IMG/VR virus record: IMGVR_UViG_3300045453_000088
Coordinates: 1 to 31,967 of that record
Direction: 5' to 3' (one strand)
Source of the DNA: a virus
Length of the DNA stretch: 31,967 bases
How positions within the stretch are numbered: position 1 is the first letter of the stretch; every line of letters begins with the position of its first letter. Position numbers and translations under genes: made by a program. Shown here one piece after another: positions 23,552 through 31,373 of the stretch. Below the pieces are notes generated by a model. The model was not told where the DNA came from and did not search any database. It was given only the letters and a program-made list of their open reading frames with translations.

Positions 23552-24085
23552 CTAACTGGATAATGTTTTTAATGCTTTGGCATACCAAACATTTTCGATG
23601 TCGTTGTTAGTTATTTCTTTCATATCCTCTTCGTTTTGAATTACACCCCACCAGCTCTCCATACCAAAGATGATTTTATTTAAGTCGAAGATAAATATAG
23701 CCGGATTAGTATGAAAACTAATATTTAGCTCCTTGGTTTCTGGATTATGCGAAATGTAATTACTCACAGGCAGATCACCCAAATAAAGTCCTAAATAGGT
23801 CTTTTTTTGGTATTCTTCTTTGCATGGTCTAATTTTGACAAATTTACCTATTCTTGAAGTGCCAAGACTATGAACTTCGGTATCTTGATTTATCTTTGAT
23901 ACTTCGATAGGATATTCGATATACATGCTCTTGTACTTGTCACAGATAAATTTATCCCTGAATTTAAACTTCTTCATATCGAAGAATCCCGTTTCGATTA
24001 TACTTTGATATTCCTCATTTGCTTTCAATGCTTCACATTCTCCCCACATTGAACTTCTGCATGAATTACAATTTCTTTCTCGCAT
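23552..24085 (-). CDS. Unknown early protein with N-terminal cysteine cluster
   Basis: In the 177-residue product, residues 5-50 hold CNSC, GEC and FICDKY, a likely zinc-binding knuckle. The rest is a conserved-looking domain with RIGKFVKIRPC, KTYLGLYLGDLP, NPAIFIFDLNKIIFGMESWWG and NDIENVWYAKALK. I recall similar early-phage proteins in Bacillota but know no function. The ATG at 24085 follows AAGGGAG; the longer frame to 24154 begins inside the dnaC-like gene without a ribosome site. Confidence 0.6.
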   Translation of the reverse strand: MRERNCNSCRSSMWGECEALKANEEYQSIIETGFFDMKKFKFRDKFICDKYKSMYIEYPIEVSKINQDTEVHSLGTSRIGKFVKIRPCKEEYQKKTYLGLYLGDLPVSNYISHNPETKELNISFHTNPAIFIFDLNKIIFGMESWWGVIQNEEDMKEITNNDIENVWYAKALKTLSS

Positions 24086-24128
24086 TATTAACGCTCCCTT
24101 GTACACTATTAGCTGCAGCCATTCTTCG

Positions 24129-24923
24129 TCATCTTTTTCGGTAATCTTCACCATCCATAGGAATCAAATAACACATCTCCATGATCCTGGAGGTGATCCG
24201 CTCCCAGGAGCGGACCGGTTTGCCCGATTCATCAATTTCTAATCCTTCGAGAGGAATGTTTGATGTAATAACTGTCGGCAGCTGTTCGATATACCTGGCA
24301 TTGATTATTAAGAATAATTTCTCCATTACCCAGGGTGAGCTGCGCTCAGCCCCTAGGTCATCCAGGATGATTAGTTCAGCATCTTTTAATAACTCTAACC
24401 GTTTCTCAGCTTCGGTATTTCTCTGTTTAGCTTCAGCTTCAGTCTTAGCCGACTTAGGCCGGAGCAAGTCCAGCAGTTCCGGTACCACCCCAGCCACCAC
24501 AGATACCTGGCCCAGCACATTATTGAGGATAGCAAAGGCCAGGTGGCTTTTCCCCGTCCCGGAAGGTCCAAATAAGAATAAACCATTTTTCCCCTGGCTG
24601 CTTATAGACTCAAATTGCTCTGTATATCGTTTGCACACCTGCAGCGCTTTAGGCTGCAGTTTTTGTTCAAAGTTGTCAAAGTTTTTGTTTCTAAACCGGC
24701 GGGGTACTCTGGCTGCATTAAATAGTTCCTCAATTAGGATTTGTTCCCGCTTTTTATGCGTGCATTCGCATTGTTTGTATTTAAAATCGCCAGTAATTAG
24801 GTACCCGGAGCCGTCACACTGTTTAAAAGGGCATGTCTTTTTCTCCGGTAAAGTAGCGGTCGCTGTATTTGCCGTTTTTATAGCTGCCACGTTGTACACC
24901 AGGTCGCTGATTGACTTTCCCAT
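24129..24923 (-). CDS. DnaC-like helicase loader (IstB/DnaC AAA+ ATPase)
   Basis: In the 264-residue product, residues 31-54 have CPFKQC and CEC, a zinc site seen in phage helicase loaders. GPSGTGKS (119-126) is the Walker A and LIILDDLGAE (184-193) the Walker B motif; VITSNIPLE is sensor 1 and RITSRIMEM carries the arginine finger region. It should load host replicative helicase on phage DNA. The ATG at 24923 follows GGTGGTGA. Its start overlaps the gene upstream by 101 bases. Having a loader besides MuB is not the classical Mu set. Confidence 0.8.
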   Translation of the reverse strand: MGKSISDLVYNVAAIKTANTATATLPEKKTCPFKQCDGSGYLITGDFKYKQCECTHKKREQILIEELFNAARVPRRFRNKNFDNFEQKLQPKALQVCKRYTEQFESISSQGKNGLFLFGPSGTGKSHLAFAILNNVLGQVSVVAGVVPELLDLLRPKSAKTEAEAKQRNTEAEKRLELLKDAELIILDDLGAERSSPWVMEKLFLIINARYIEQLPTVITSNIPLEGLEIDESGKPVRSWERITSRIMEMCYLIPMDGEDYRKR

Positions 24924-25218
24924 TTTGGTCACCACCGGTTGCCAGTTTGTATTTAGGCCATAATCTTTCGACCACAGCCAAGTGATCAGCTTTGTCTTGC
25001 CAGTATTCATTTTGAAAGGTCCAGTCTATGCATGTCTTCCAATCTTGAAGAGATGGGGCACTGTCACCGGCCAGCATTGCTCTTGCTGTAGATAGCTGCT
25101 TTAAGTGCCAGTCACGGGGGAATTTTGTAATCCCCCGTGAAACCAGCTTTTCCTTCAGGTAATTGACTAGAGCTTTTTCCTGATCAGAGTATCCAGTTCC
25201 GGTTCTTTTACTTTTCAT
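24823..25218 (-). CDS. Putative replication-associated protein
   Basis: The 131-residue product starts MKSKRTGTGYSDQEKALVNYLKE. The core FPRDWHLKQLSTARAML and LQDWKTCIDWTFQNEYW-x-x-K resembles the C-terminal helical part of phage replication proteins found before DnaC loaders. The tail is basic, Gly/Asn-rich and unstructured. The start overlaps the upstream stop by 11 bases, with no clear ribosome site. It probably works with the loader encoded next to it. The assignment rests on this pairing. Confidence 0.5.
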   Translation of the reverse strand: MKSKRTGTGYSDQEKALVNYLKEKLVSRGITKFPRDWHLKQLSTARAMLAGDSAPSLQDWKTCIDWTFQNEYWQDKADHLAVVERLWPKYKLATGGDQNGKVNQRPGVQRGSYKNGKYSDRYFTGEKDMPF

Positions 25219-25828
25219 ATTCAAGCCCGACCGCAAGGCTTTCTTCAACCCACACAGCCTTTTTTATTGCTTCAATCTCTTCATCGGTGGGCTTGCCAAA
25301 ATACCTGGATACCAACTCATAGTTTTTGATAAGCCTGATTTCATCTAACTCTTCCTCAACGTCACCTTTTATACCAAGGCTCTCTAAAACTTGCTTGTCG
25401 TTTACATATTCTCCCTTTAGCTTCTTTTTAGCTGTTTTGAGAGCCTTGTCACTCAGGCCGTACCCGTCTAGTACTTGGTCAATGGTATACTCATTGCTAA
25501 ATTCAGATTTGAAAATGGCGATTAACGCTTTTTTAAACTTATTCTCGACATCAAACTTTACTTCAACCTTCCTGGTAACCTTATCTTCTACCAGGTCACC
25601 AATCGCTTGCTTCAAGGCATTGAAATTATCTATTTCAAACTTTTCCTTGTAGGCAGCGTTGAAAATGCCTTGGCTGCCAAATAGCTGCTTAAATTTAATG
25701 TTCTTGTTTTCCATTTCAACTAGAGCACTATTTGTGAGCTTAGCCTTAATTTCATCAAGTTGCGCCTTGTCTTCCTTCATCCGCTTTTCAATTTCGATAG
25801 CTTGATCCACCAGAGTCTTTGTATCCAT
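25208..25828 (-). CDS. Unknown early protein with coiled-coil N-terminus
   Basis: The 206-residue product starts MDTKTLVDQAIEIEKRMKED. The first 40 residues are a highly charged coiled coil; the rest is lysine- and glutamate-rich and helical (FKKALIAIFKSEFSNEYT, LKTAKKKLKGEYV). It has some look of Gam-type host-nuclease inhibitors (charged, helical, early) but I do not see their specific motifs. The ATG at 25828 follows AAAGGAG. It lies between the AbrB regulator and the replication genes. Confidence 0.55.
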   Translation of the reverse strand: MDTKTLVDQAIEIEKRMKEDKAQLDEIKAKLTNSALVEMENKNIKFKQLFGSQGIFNAAYKEKFEIDNFNALKQAIGDLVEDKVTRKVEVKFDVENKFKKALIAIFKSEFSNEYTIDQVLDGYGLSDKALKTAKKKLKGEYVNDKQVLESLGIKGDVEEELDEIRLIKNYELVSRYFGKPTDEEIEAIKKAVWVEESLAVGLEYEK

Positions 25829-25845
25829 GCGTGTTTCTCCTTTCT

Positions 25846-26082
25846 TTACAGGGCAGCTATTTTCTCTCCACAATTGGAGCAGATGAATTTTCCTTGATAC
25901 ACCTTCAAGTTTTCATCAGATTTACAAAAAATACATTGTCCAGCAATCCGCTTCAGGATAAGCCGACCATCATTTTGCACTTCAATATTCATCCGTTCTC
26001 CAGTTTCGATACCTAAACTTCTTCTGAGGCTTGCCGGGATGGTTATTGAACCACTTTTGTTGATTTTTTTGTTATGGTCCAT
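25846..26082 (-). CDS. AbrB/SpoVT-type regulator with C-terminal zinc ribbon
   Basis: In the 78-residue product, residues 5-46 are a SpoVT-AbrB swapped-hairpin DNA-binding domain: KINKSGSITIPASLRRSLGI, then GERMNIEVQNDGRLILKR. Residues 49-73 carry CIFC and CSNC, a zinc ribbon. The fusion is common in clostridial mobile elements and suggests a small DNA-binding regulator of early genes. The ATG at 26082 follows AAAGGAG; the longer frame to 26148 overlaps the upstream gene. Confidence 0.8.
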   Translation of the reverse strand: MDHNKKINKSGSITIPASLRRSLGIETGERMNIEVQNDGRLILKRIAGQCIFCKSDENLKVYQGKFICSNCGEKIAAL

Positions 26083-26110
26083 TAACTGATTTTCTCCTTT
26101 CAATATTATT

Positions 26111-26320
26111 TCACTCTGTAATTTCTGCGCCTGCAACTTCGTCCACATACAGTTCTAGGGTCTGTAAAGCTACTTTCAAATCCTGTTTAATGCTGCAATT
26201 AACGCAATTTCTCTCAATAGCATTAAGAACTTTAATTACCGCTTCATCTCTAGTAAGGGCATCTTCTTTATAGCCATTCAAAGAAACCTTGATGATATTA
26301 ACAGTAGATAAATGCTCCAA
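26111..26320 (-). CDS. Small unknown early protein
   Basis: The 69-residue product is helical and acidic, with a single CVNC pair (residues 39-42) in AIERNCVNCSIKQDL. No known family was recognised. It lies in the middle of the early operon, three bases behind the TGA-interrupted gene, with the ribosome site AAAGGAGGAG in that gene's last codons. Confidence 0.55.
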   Translation of the reverse strand: MEHLSTVNIIKVSLNGYKEDALTRDEAVIKVLNAIERNCVNCSIKQDLKVALQTLELYVDEVAGAEITE

Positions 26321-26323
26321 TTA

Positions 26324-26767
26324 TTACTCCTCCTTTCCTGGCTTTTTGACAACCAGCATATTGTTCTTGCTGTCTACTTGGCAGAAAAGCCGGGAGGGCA
26401 CAGGCCAGCCAGCTTCGATTAGTTTGTTGATCAGACTTTTTGAATTAATTATTGCAGATTTCGGCGAATTGGTTTCTACCTTGGAAATTATGCCATCATC
26501 AGCTTTTCTAATAGCCAGGTAGTGGTTATTAATGCCAACCTTGAACATTTCCCCATGCTTAAATCCTACTGCTTGAGCTGCAACCTTTGATATTCTGATT
26601 GAATGCTTGCTGATATAGATAGATTGCCTTGATGAGACAGAAGCTATCTCGGCACCATGTCAGGTAAATGAGTCTACATCCCAATATTTCATAATTTGGC
26701 TGGCAGGCCCGTCAACTCTTAAATCTGCTGGAGTTGCGCTTCTGTTGACTTTTCCTTTTACAACCAT
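26324..26767 (-). pseudogene. Early gene interrupted by an in-frame TGA (147 codons)
   Basis: A perfect ribosome site (AAAGGAGGT, 7 bases spacing) precedes ATG 26765-26767. The frame runs MVVKGKVNRSATPADLRV... to codon 36, which is TGA (26660-26662), then continues open to the normal end. The part after TGA (HGAEIASVSSRQSIYISK, then the 74 residues from ATG 26548) has the same style and no ribosome site. A CGA-to-TGA change is the simplest cause, so Arg is the likely original. A read-through or selenocysteine codon is less likely; I see no obvious SECIS hairpin. Product function unknown. Confidence 0.65.
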
Positions 26768-26889
26768 TTGCAGAACCTCCTTTCATATAATTTGGCTTGC
26801 CGCCGGTTATCCGGCCCATTCACATGGTCATCAGGCGAGAGGTAGCCACCCTCTGCACGAACCCTGGATTCCTCCAGGGTTTTCGGCAT
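26758..26889 (-). CDS. Possible 43-residue early protein
   Basis: This short frame starts two bases after the MuB stop: MPKTLEESRVRAEGGYLSPD, with the rest HVNGPDNRRQAKLYERRFCKWL. Composition looks protein-like and the ATG is placed for translational coupling with MuB. It overlaps the next gene start by 10 bases. The same DNA holds two hairpins (AACCCTGGA/TCCAGGGTT near 26860-26880 and GCCGG/CCGGC near 26803-26816), so an RNA role is also possible. Confidence 0.4.
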   Translation of the reverse strand: MPKTLEESRVRAEGGYLSPDDHVNGPDNRRQAKLYERRFCKWL

Positions 26890-26890
26890 A

Positions 26891-27880
26891 TCACGCTTTG
26901 AAACTTAATACTATTGCACCCAGTTCTTCAACCAGGGTTTCTGTGATCAGTTCACCCTGGGTAACATCCAGTAACCGCCCAATTGCCTTCACCAGTTGCC
27001 TGATTCCACGCTTCCGGCCAATCTCCATTAGCATTTTCTTTGCTCCTAATGTCGCGTTTAATCTGGTAATAAACCTCTCCGCCTCATCGTAGCTCAAGCC
27101 TGAAAGTTTAGTGTAATAACCGATTCTGTCTCTTAATCTGGCCATTTCTGGTCTGTCTTCGGCAACCACTAAAATTCTCTCTGCCAGTACATCATTGCCG
27201 CATAAGACTATGCCAACTTTTGTTTTATCATAGATAGTCCGGATAGTTTCGTATACTTCAAAAGCCATAGGCAATTTTGGCAGGTCTGCTTCATCGTAAA
27301 TTAGCAGCATTTCTTTCTTTTTTAAGTGCTTTACAATACGCCTTAGCAATGTTGCAGAAGTTCCTTTGGTTTGTAGATCCAGAGCATCAGCTGTATCAAC
27401 TAATAAGCTTTTTACCGATGTGGTCTTGTCCAGTGTAATTATCGCAGTTTTAGTGGTTACGATACCCTGGTAAGCTTCTAAAGAGTATGTTTTACCCAGC
27501 CCCGGTGCACCGGTTATCATGCCAAATTCATTATTATTCAAGCAAGCTCTGCATACGCCCCAAACACGTTCACGGTCCTTTGTCTGAATCACATTGAGAT
27601 TTCTGACATTCGTTAACCAGCCTCCCTCTGGATGAGCTTCAGCAATTTCTTCTTCTTGCCATTTTCCGATACTTATGAGATAATTCCTTATGGATGTTTC
27701 AAAGTCTTCATTTGCGGGGTAAGTGCCCTTCAAGTAAAGACTAATAGTACTGTGTGACTTGCCAACTGCCTGTGCAACGTCACCAACCTTGGTACCCTCC
27801 TCCTTGACCAGTTTATGGAGGAGGGTTCTTTCTTTTGTCAAATCCTTTTTTACCACTTCTTTTTCAATCATTGCCATCAT
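26891..27880 (-). CDS. MuB-like transposition ATPase / target DNA binder
   Basis: In the 329-residue product, residues 10-60 form a helix-turn-helix (VGDVAQAVGKSHSTISLYL) as in MuB. GAPGLGKT (124-131) is Walker A and LLIYDEADL (about 192-200) Walker B. VLCGND is sensor 1 and RDRIGYYTKL the arginine finger region. MuB coats target DNA, stimulates MuA and gives target immunity. The ATG at 27880 or the TTG one codon upstream both fit AAGGAG. It directly follows MuA. Confidence 0.88.
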   Translation of the reverse strand: MMAMIEKEVVKKDLTKERTLLHKLVKEEGTKVGDVAQAVGKSHSTISLYLKGTYPANEDFETSIRNYLISIGKWQEEEIAEAHPEGGWLTNVRNLNVIQTKDRERVWGVCRACLNNNEFGMITGAPGLGKTYSLEAYQGIVTTKTAIITLDKTTSVKSLLVDTADALDLQTKGTSATLLRRIVKHLKKKEMLLIYDEADLPKLPMAFEVYETIRTIYDKTKVGIVLCGNDVLAERILVVAEDRPEMARLRDRIGYYTKLSGLSYDEAERFITRLNATLGAKKMLMEIGRKRGIRQLVKAIGRLLDVTQGELITETLVEELGAIVLSFKA

Positions 27881-27909
27881 CAATCACACTCCTTAAATTT
27901 TTTAATATT

Positions 27910-30009
27910 TTAATTCTCATTGCCTACTCGGCGAAGATAATCGTCAAATCTGTTGCTATTAACCACTTTTTTAGTTTCGGTTTGAATCTTTTCAGCTTGC
28001 TTTGCTTTAGATGTTCTCTCCATGCCGGTGATCATTCTCATGTCTCCAGGAACTTGAACATTTTTACCAGTGGTCATTACCGGACCATGTTCCTGGCGTT
28101 CATTTACTATTTCTTCTAAGCTAACTTCCTGATAGCCACGCAATCTTTCCTTTAGCTCTTTTTTGCGTGTGGCGCGTTTTTTAAGGAATTGCTTAATATC
28201 GTCTTTTGAAGCATCCCAGTCCATCAATTCTTTGTTTGTTGCTGTGCAGATGTAATTGCCGTTCTTTGGATTGAATATTAATAACTCACCAATTCGATTT
28301 GGATCGTATCGAATGACCAAACTTTGCCCTACATATTTTTCAAGCAACGGGTGGCTGTACCACCGGCGCTGGCTTTGGGTACCAAATCGCTGGATGCCGG
28401 TTGCGGTAACCTTGGCCTTTTCCACATCCATCAGGCAGATATCCAGCGTCCGATCGTCAGGCATTTCCTTTCGGGCTTTAGGTGTCATTTGATACTTTTC
28501 ATAAGGCGTCATGCCTAAAGTGCTATGAACAAAATTATGATATTGATATATATACATCTCTAAAAGCAGACAGGCTTCTTCCAGTAAGAGCAGTTCTCCA
28601 CGGTCACACATCACTTTTTCATCAAGTCCAAATGGTCGGTCTTTATTGTCACTTCCGCAATACCCAGGAATGTAGCGTGAGAATTGGTCTGTCATGGTGC
28701 CAAACCAGCGTTCTGCATGTCCTTTGGCCCAAGGAGAATACTTGGTGCAAAACTTAGCTTCAATATTTAACAATTCGCATGAGCTGCGTACTTCTTTTGA
28801 ATACTCCCAATCATCTGCTTTAATACCCTTACGTACTTTGGCCTTATAATCTTCGCCGTTATCGATATATAAAGTCTTGGGCAGTCCGTAATCAGGCAGC
28901 TTCTGACCGGCGCATTCTTTAAACATTTCTAAATCCCACCCAAGAGATTGTAGAGAGTTAGCCATAGCTTTACTCATATGACTATCTAGTCCAGCGGGCA
29001 TCTTTTTAGCCAGAATTCCGTGTCGAAGTGCTAATGCAATAGTTCTACCATTTGCCTGGATACTTAACGACCATCCAGTGATCACTCTTGAAGCAACATC
29101 TTCCCATACTGTTAACCATGGCCGGTGCGGCTTGCCTTTGTAACTGATGAAGAAGTCCATACGGTGGTGGTCACCTTCCCACACCTGGTTTACAAATTCC
29201 GGTTCCTTTCTAAGGACTTTTTCTGCAAATCGTTTCATGTATTCTTCTTCACCTTCCCTAGCCAAACACACTAGGTCTGATTCATATCTTTTTAGATCGT
29301 CTATAACCCGGTAGGTGGTCGCTCTACTAGGAATATCAAAACCATTCAGCTTGCAGAATTTTTCAACCCGCTTATGCACATGAGATACTTTTGGTTGGTT
29401 GCGCTTCAGGTATTCAGCCCTGGCAAACCGTTCAACTTCTTCAGTGACCGACCGGCGCACTGTGCCGGTGCCTAAAGTTGGCGTACGTTTCATTAATGCT
29501 GCAATTCCTCCTTCCTGATAAAGTTCTACTCTGCGGTAGAGCGTCTTGAGAGAAATACTATGTCGCCTTGCAATAATCTTTGCTTTTACAGTTTTGCCGG
29601 TACAGTCCCCCAAGTCTAAATACTCTAGTACCGGCTTAGCCTTTTCATCAGCTTCTTCAAGCAACTGGTTAAATCTCTGGTCTCCAACGAGAGCTTTCAC
29701 CTCTGCCAAATTGAGACTTTTTGTTATACCGGACGTAGGTTCTTCGATTGAATCCGGCTCATTTATTACTTCTTCAGTAACAGCAACATCTTCAACAGCG
29801 TTTTGTTCGTACCATCGGCGGCGGGCTATAGTGGAGAGAGAAGATAGTGCAACGAGATATCCGCTGCCACCATTCCCGCCACGACCAATTTTTTCTTTCT
29901 TTACATCCCAATCTCCGCCGTAAACCTTATTGAGTGCCGCCTGTCTTGAGACGCCTTCAAGGGCAGCAGCCTGGCTTGTTGTTAACCAAATCTCTTTCAT
30001 CAATTGCAC
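27910..30009 (-). CDS. MuA-like transposase (DDE)
   Basis: The 699-residue product cuts and joins the phage ends. Residues 4-65 are the Mu N-terminal winged helix (IWLTTSQAAALEGVSRQAAL). Helix-turn-helix regions for end binding follow (about 130-240, with ARRHSISLKTLYRRV). The RNase H-like core has D280 (WEGDHH), D383 (YIDNGEDY) and E433 (GHAERWFG). The Mu-type C-terminal barrel is at about 535-620 (YSHPLLEKYVGQSLVIRYDP), followed by a basic tail that contacts MuB. The start is GTG with GGTGGTGA eight bases upstream. The first 12 codons and leader are duplicated at 31587-31638. Confidence 0.92.
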   Translation of the reverse strand: MQLMKEIWLTTSQAAALEGVSRQAALNKVYGGDWDVKKEKIGRGGNGGSGYLVALSSLSTIARRRWYEQNAVEDVAVTEEVINEPDSIEEPTSGITKSLNLAEVKALVGDQRFNQLLEEADEKAKPVLEYLDLGDCTGKTVKAKIIARRHSISLKTLYRRVELYQEGGIAALMKRTPTLGTGTVRRSVTEEVERFARAEYLKRNQPKVSHVHKRVEKFCKLNGFDIPSRATTYRVIDDLKRYESDLVCLAREGEEEYMKRFAEKVLRKEPEFVNQVWEGDHHRMDFFISYKGKPHRPWLTVWEDVASRVITGWSLSIQANGRTIALALRHGILAKKMPAGLDSHMSKAMANSLQSLGWDLEMFKECAGQKLPDYGLPKTLYIDNGEDYKAKVRKGIKADDWEYSKEVRSSCELLNIEAKFCTKYSPWAKGHAERWFGTMTDQFSRYIPGYCGSDNKDRPFGLDEKVMCDRGELLLLEEACLLLEMYIYQYHNFVHSTLGMTPYEKYQMTPKARKEMPDDRTLDICLMDVEKAKVTATGIQRFGTQSQRRWYSHPLLEKYVGQSLVIRYDPNRIGELLIFNPKNGNYICTATNKELMDWDASKDDIKQFLKKRATRKKELKERLRGYQEVSLEEIVNERQEHGPVMTTGKNVQVPGDMRMITGMERTSKAKQAEKIQTETKKVVNSNRFDDYLRRVGNEN

Positions 30010-30027
30010 TTATTCAATCACCACCTT
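29976..30027. repeat. Copy A of 52-bp repeat: MuA start and leader
   Basis: It matches 31587-31638 with one base difference. It covers the ribosome site, the GTG start and about the first 12 codons of MuA. In copy A it is separated from the operator repeat by about 207 bases holding a 58-residue gene. Confidence 0.9.
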
Positions 30028-30038
30028 TAACTAACTTT

Positions 30039-30215
30039 TTACTGCTCCGGGATGTAATAATCCACACGTTCGTGGAGTATATCCCAGTAAACTACCATGT
30101 GAACACCGGTATGGTCTATGATGCGCTTGCCACCCGGAAAAACCGGAAAGTCCTCTACTTTTATTTGGTTTATACTAAAATGTTGATTTATCCAGGCTAA
30201 AACTTTTTGTGACAT
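30039..30215 (-). CDS. Small unknown protein, first gene of MuA operon
   Basis: The 58-residue product starts MSQKVLAWINQHFSINQIKV and ends VHMVVYWDILHERVDYYIPEQ. No helix-turn-helix is evident, so it is not an obvious Ner-type repressor, although it has the Ner position before A. The ATG at 30215 follows AGGTGAGG; an upstream GTG at 30224 lacks a ribosome site. The gene is missing from the second copy of the control module. Confidence 0.65.
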   Translation of the reverse strand: MSQKVLAWINQHFSINQIKVEDFPVFPGGKRIIDHTGVHMVVYWDILHERVDYYIPEQ

Positions 30216-30234
30216 TTTCCTCACCTCTTGATTG

Positions 30235-30299
30235 ACAGGATTTTCCCACCCTCTGACGAATTATGTTAGTGCCGCTAACTAATCCAGGAGAGGGGGTGA
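30235..30299. promoter_or_regulatory. Divergent control module, copy A (operator palindrome)
   Basis: This 65-base segment is repeated at 31652-31716 with four differences. It centres on GTTAG-TGCCG-CTAAC (30265-30279), flanked by ATTAT and TAAT, giving an extended dyad. On the minus strand CATAAT (30265-30260) is a good -10 for the MuA operon, with the dyad directly upstream of it. TTGACA (30232-30237) may be a plus-strand -35, but no good -10 fits. A repressor bound here could control both directions. Confidence 0.65.
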
Positions 30300-30304
30300 A
30301 ATAA

Positions 30305-30853
30305 ATGATCCGAAAAGAAGAAAAAATATTTGACGAATTTTCAAATACGCTTCTTGGTAAACAAGATTTTGAGCACTTTTACGAAAAAGCTATGTCCTAT
30401 TTAAAAAATGACCGGTATATAAAAGTAAATGTTTATATCTCTATTAAAGATCGACCTCAAGAATTGGTTATTAACGATTTCGGAGAATTTAAGGAGTTTG
30501 TCCATCGAAAAGATGTTATTGCCAATATCTCATTTATTATTGGTGCCTATTTCGATAATGATGAAGCTCATCAGTTTACTTTCCTTTATAATCCAATTTC
30601 AGGATTAAGATTGAAGATATCTTCTCATGACAACGTATGGCTACAGGAAACTATTACAAATATGGAAGATTATCTTACTGAATACCTCAGTTCCAAGGCT
30701 ATTCCAGAGAAAATAGATTCTAAGGAAACTATGCAGCACATAAATATAACTATTGAAAATAATACTTCAGGTAAAACTAAGAACCCACTGGATATTGTCC
30801 AAAAAATTTTTTCTATTATCACGATGGGTCGCAATTTCTTTCGAAGTCTATAA
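30305..30853 (+). CDS. Unknown plus-strand protein next to control module A
   Basis: The 182-residue product starts MIRKEEKIFDEFSNTLLGKQ after AGGAGAGGGGGTG. It is charged and mixed alpha/beta (YIKVNVYISIKDRPQELVI, FIIGAYFDNDEAHQFTFLYNP), without a signal peptide. The C-terminus has a weakly hydrophobic basic end (IFSIITMGRNFFRSL). No helix-turn-helix and no known family were recognised. Transcribed away from MuA like the Mu c repressor, it is a candidate for lysogenic expression. Its end overlaps the convergent gene by 35 bases. Confidence 0.6.
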   Translation: MIRKEEKIFDEFSNTLLGKQDFEHFYEKAMSYLKNDRYIKVNVYISIKDRPQELVINDFGEFKEFVHRKDVIANISFIIGAYFDNDEAHQFTFLYNPISGLRLKISSHDNVWLQETITNMEDYLTEYLSSKAIPEKIDSKETMQHINITIENNTSGKTKNPLDIVQKIFSIITMGRNFFRSL

Positions 30854-31373
30854 CAGCCGGTATAGTAGCGACTAATTTATCGCCGTCAAAAATCAAAAAC
30901 TGCTCTGTAGACGGCCTGAACACCACCTCAACTGTTTTACCTATTAATGCTTGTATTTCTGGCCTTGATGCGTTATATCCAAAACCGTCTAATTCAAGCC
31001 CGTTACGAGTCACTTTGGCTAACTTGGCAAAAGTAGCGAAAGGGTCTTTCTTTAACTTCTTTAATCGTGCTTCCCATATGCCTGTTAATCGTGCATACTC
31101 TTCTCTGGAGATAAGCAATAAATGTAGCAGGCTAAAAGGGTCAAAATCAAACTCAACGGTAAATTTCTGCTGCTCATCCTGAGCGGCTGTTTTTTTGCCC
31201 TCCATTTTCTGGCTTGAGATCATTTCTTCTAGCAATTCACATTCTTCTTTCGCCTGTTTCCACTCAAGTTCAAAACCTTCTTTAGCTTCAGTCATTGCGT
31301 AATTTTTCGAGTAGCACAGTAAATTGTGGCAAGCCTGATCATAATATGTTTGAAGCAGTTCTTGTTTTCCCAT
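30819..31373 (-). CDS. Unknown protein with MuA C-terminal barrel-like tail
   Basis: In the 184-residue product, residues 1-120 are helical and charged with no known motif. Residues about 122-170 (KVTRNGLELDGFGYNASRPE, then IGKTVEVVFRP, FLIFDGDKLVATI) resemble the C-terminal barrel of the MuA in this window (GQSLVIRYDP, ELLIFNPKNGNYICTA). No DDE residues are present, so it is not a transposase. It could bind MuA or DNA as a regulator, or be a recombined remnant. The ribosome site AAAGGAG lies 8 bases before the ATG. The start overlaps the 3D gene by 35 bases. Confidence 0.5.
   Translation of the reverse strand: MGKQELLQTYYDQACHNLLCYSKNYAMTEAKEGFELEWKQAKEECELLEEMISSQKMEGKKTAAQDEQQKFTVEFDFDPFSLLHLLLISREEYARLTGIWEARLKKLKKDPFATFAKLAKVTRNGLELDGFGYNASRPEIQALIGKTVEVVFRPSTEQFLIFDGDKLVATIPAVIDFERNCDPS

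Noticed and set aside
24181-24963. Open frame of 260 codons on the plus strand
   Set aside because: It is antisense to the DnaC-like gene, whose Walker motifs and zinc cysteines are unmistakable. The plus-strand product has no coherent motifs.
26660-26662. Selenocysteine codon
   Set aside because: No clear SECIS-type hairpin follows the TGA and the product shows no redox motif; a CGA-to-TGA mutation is simpler.
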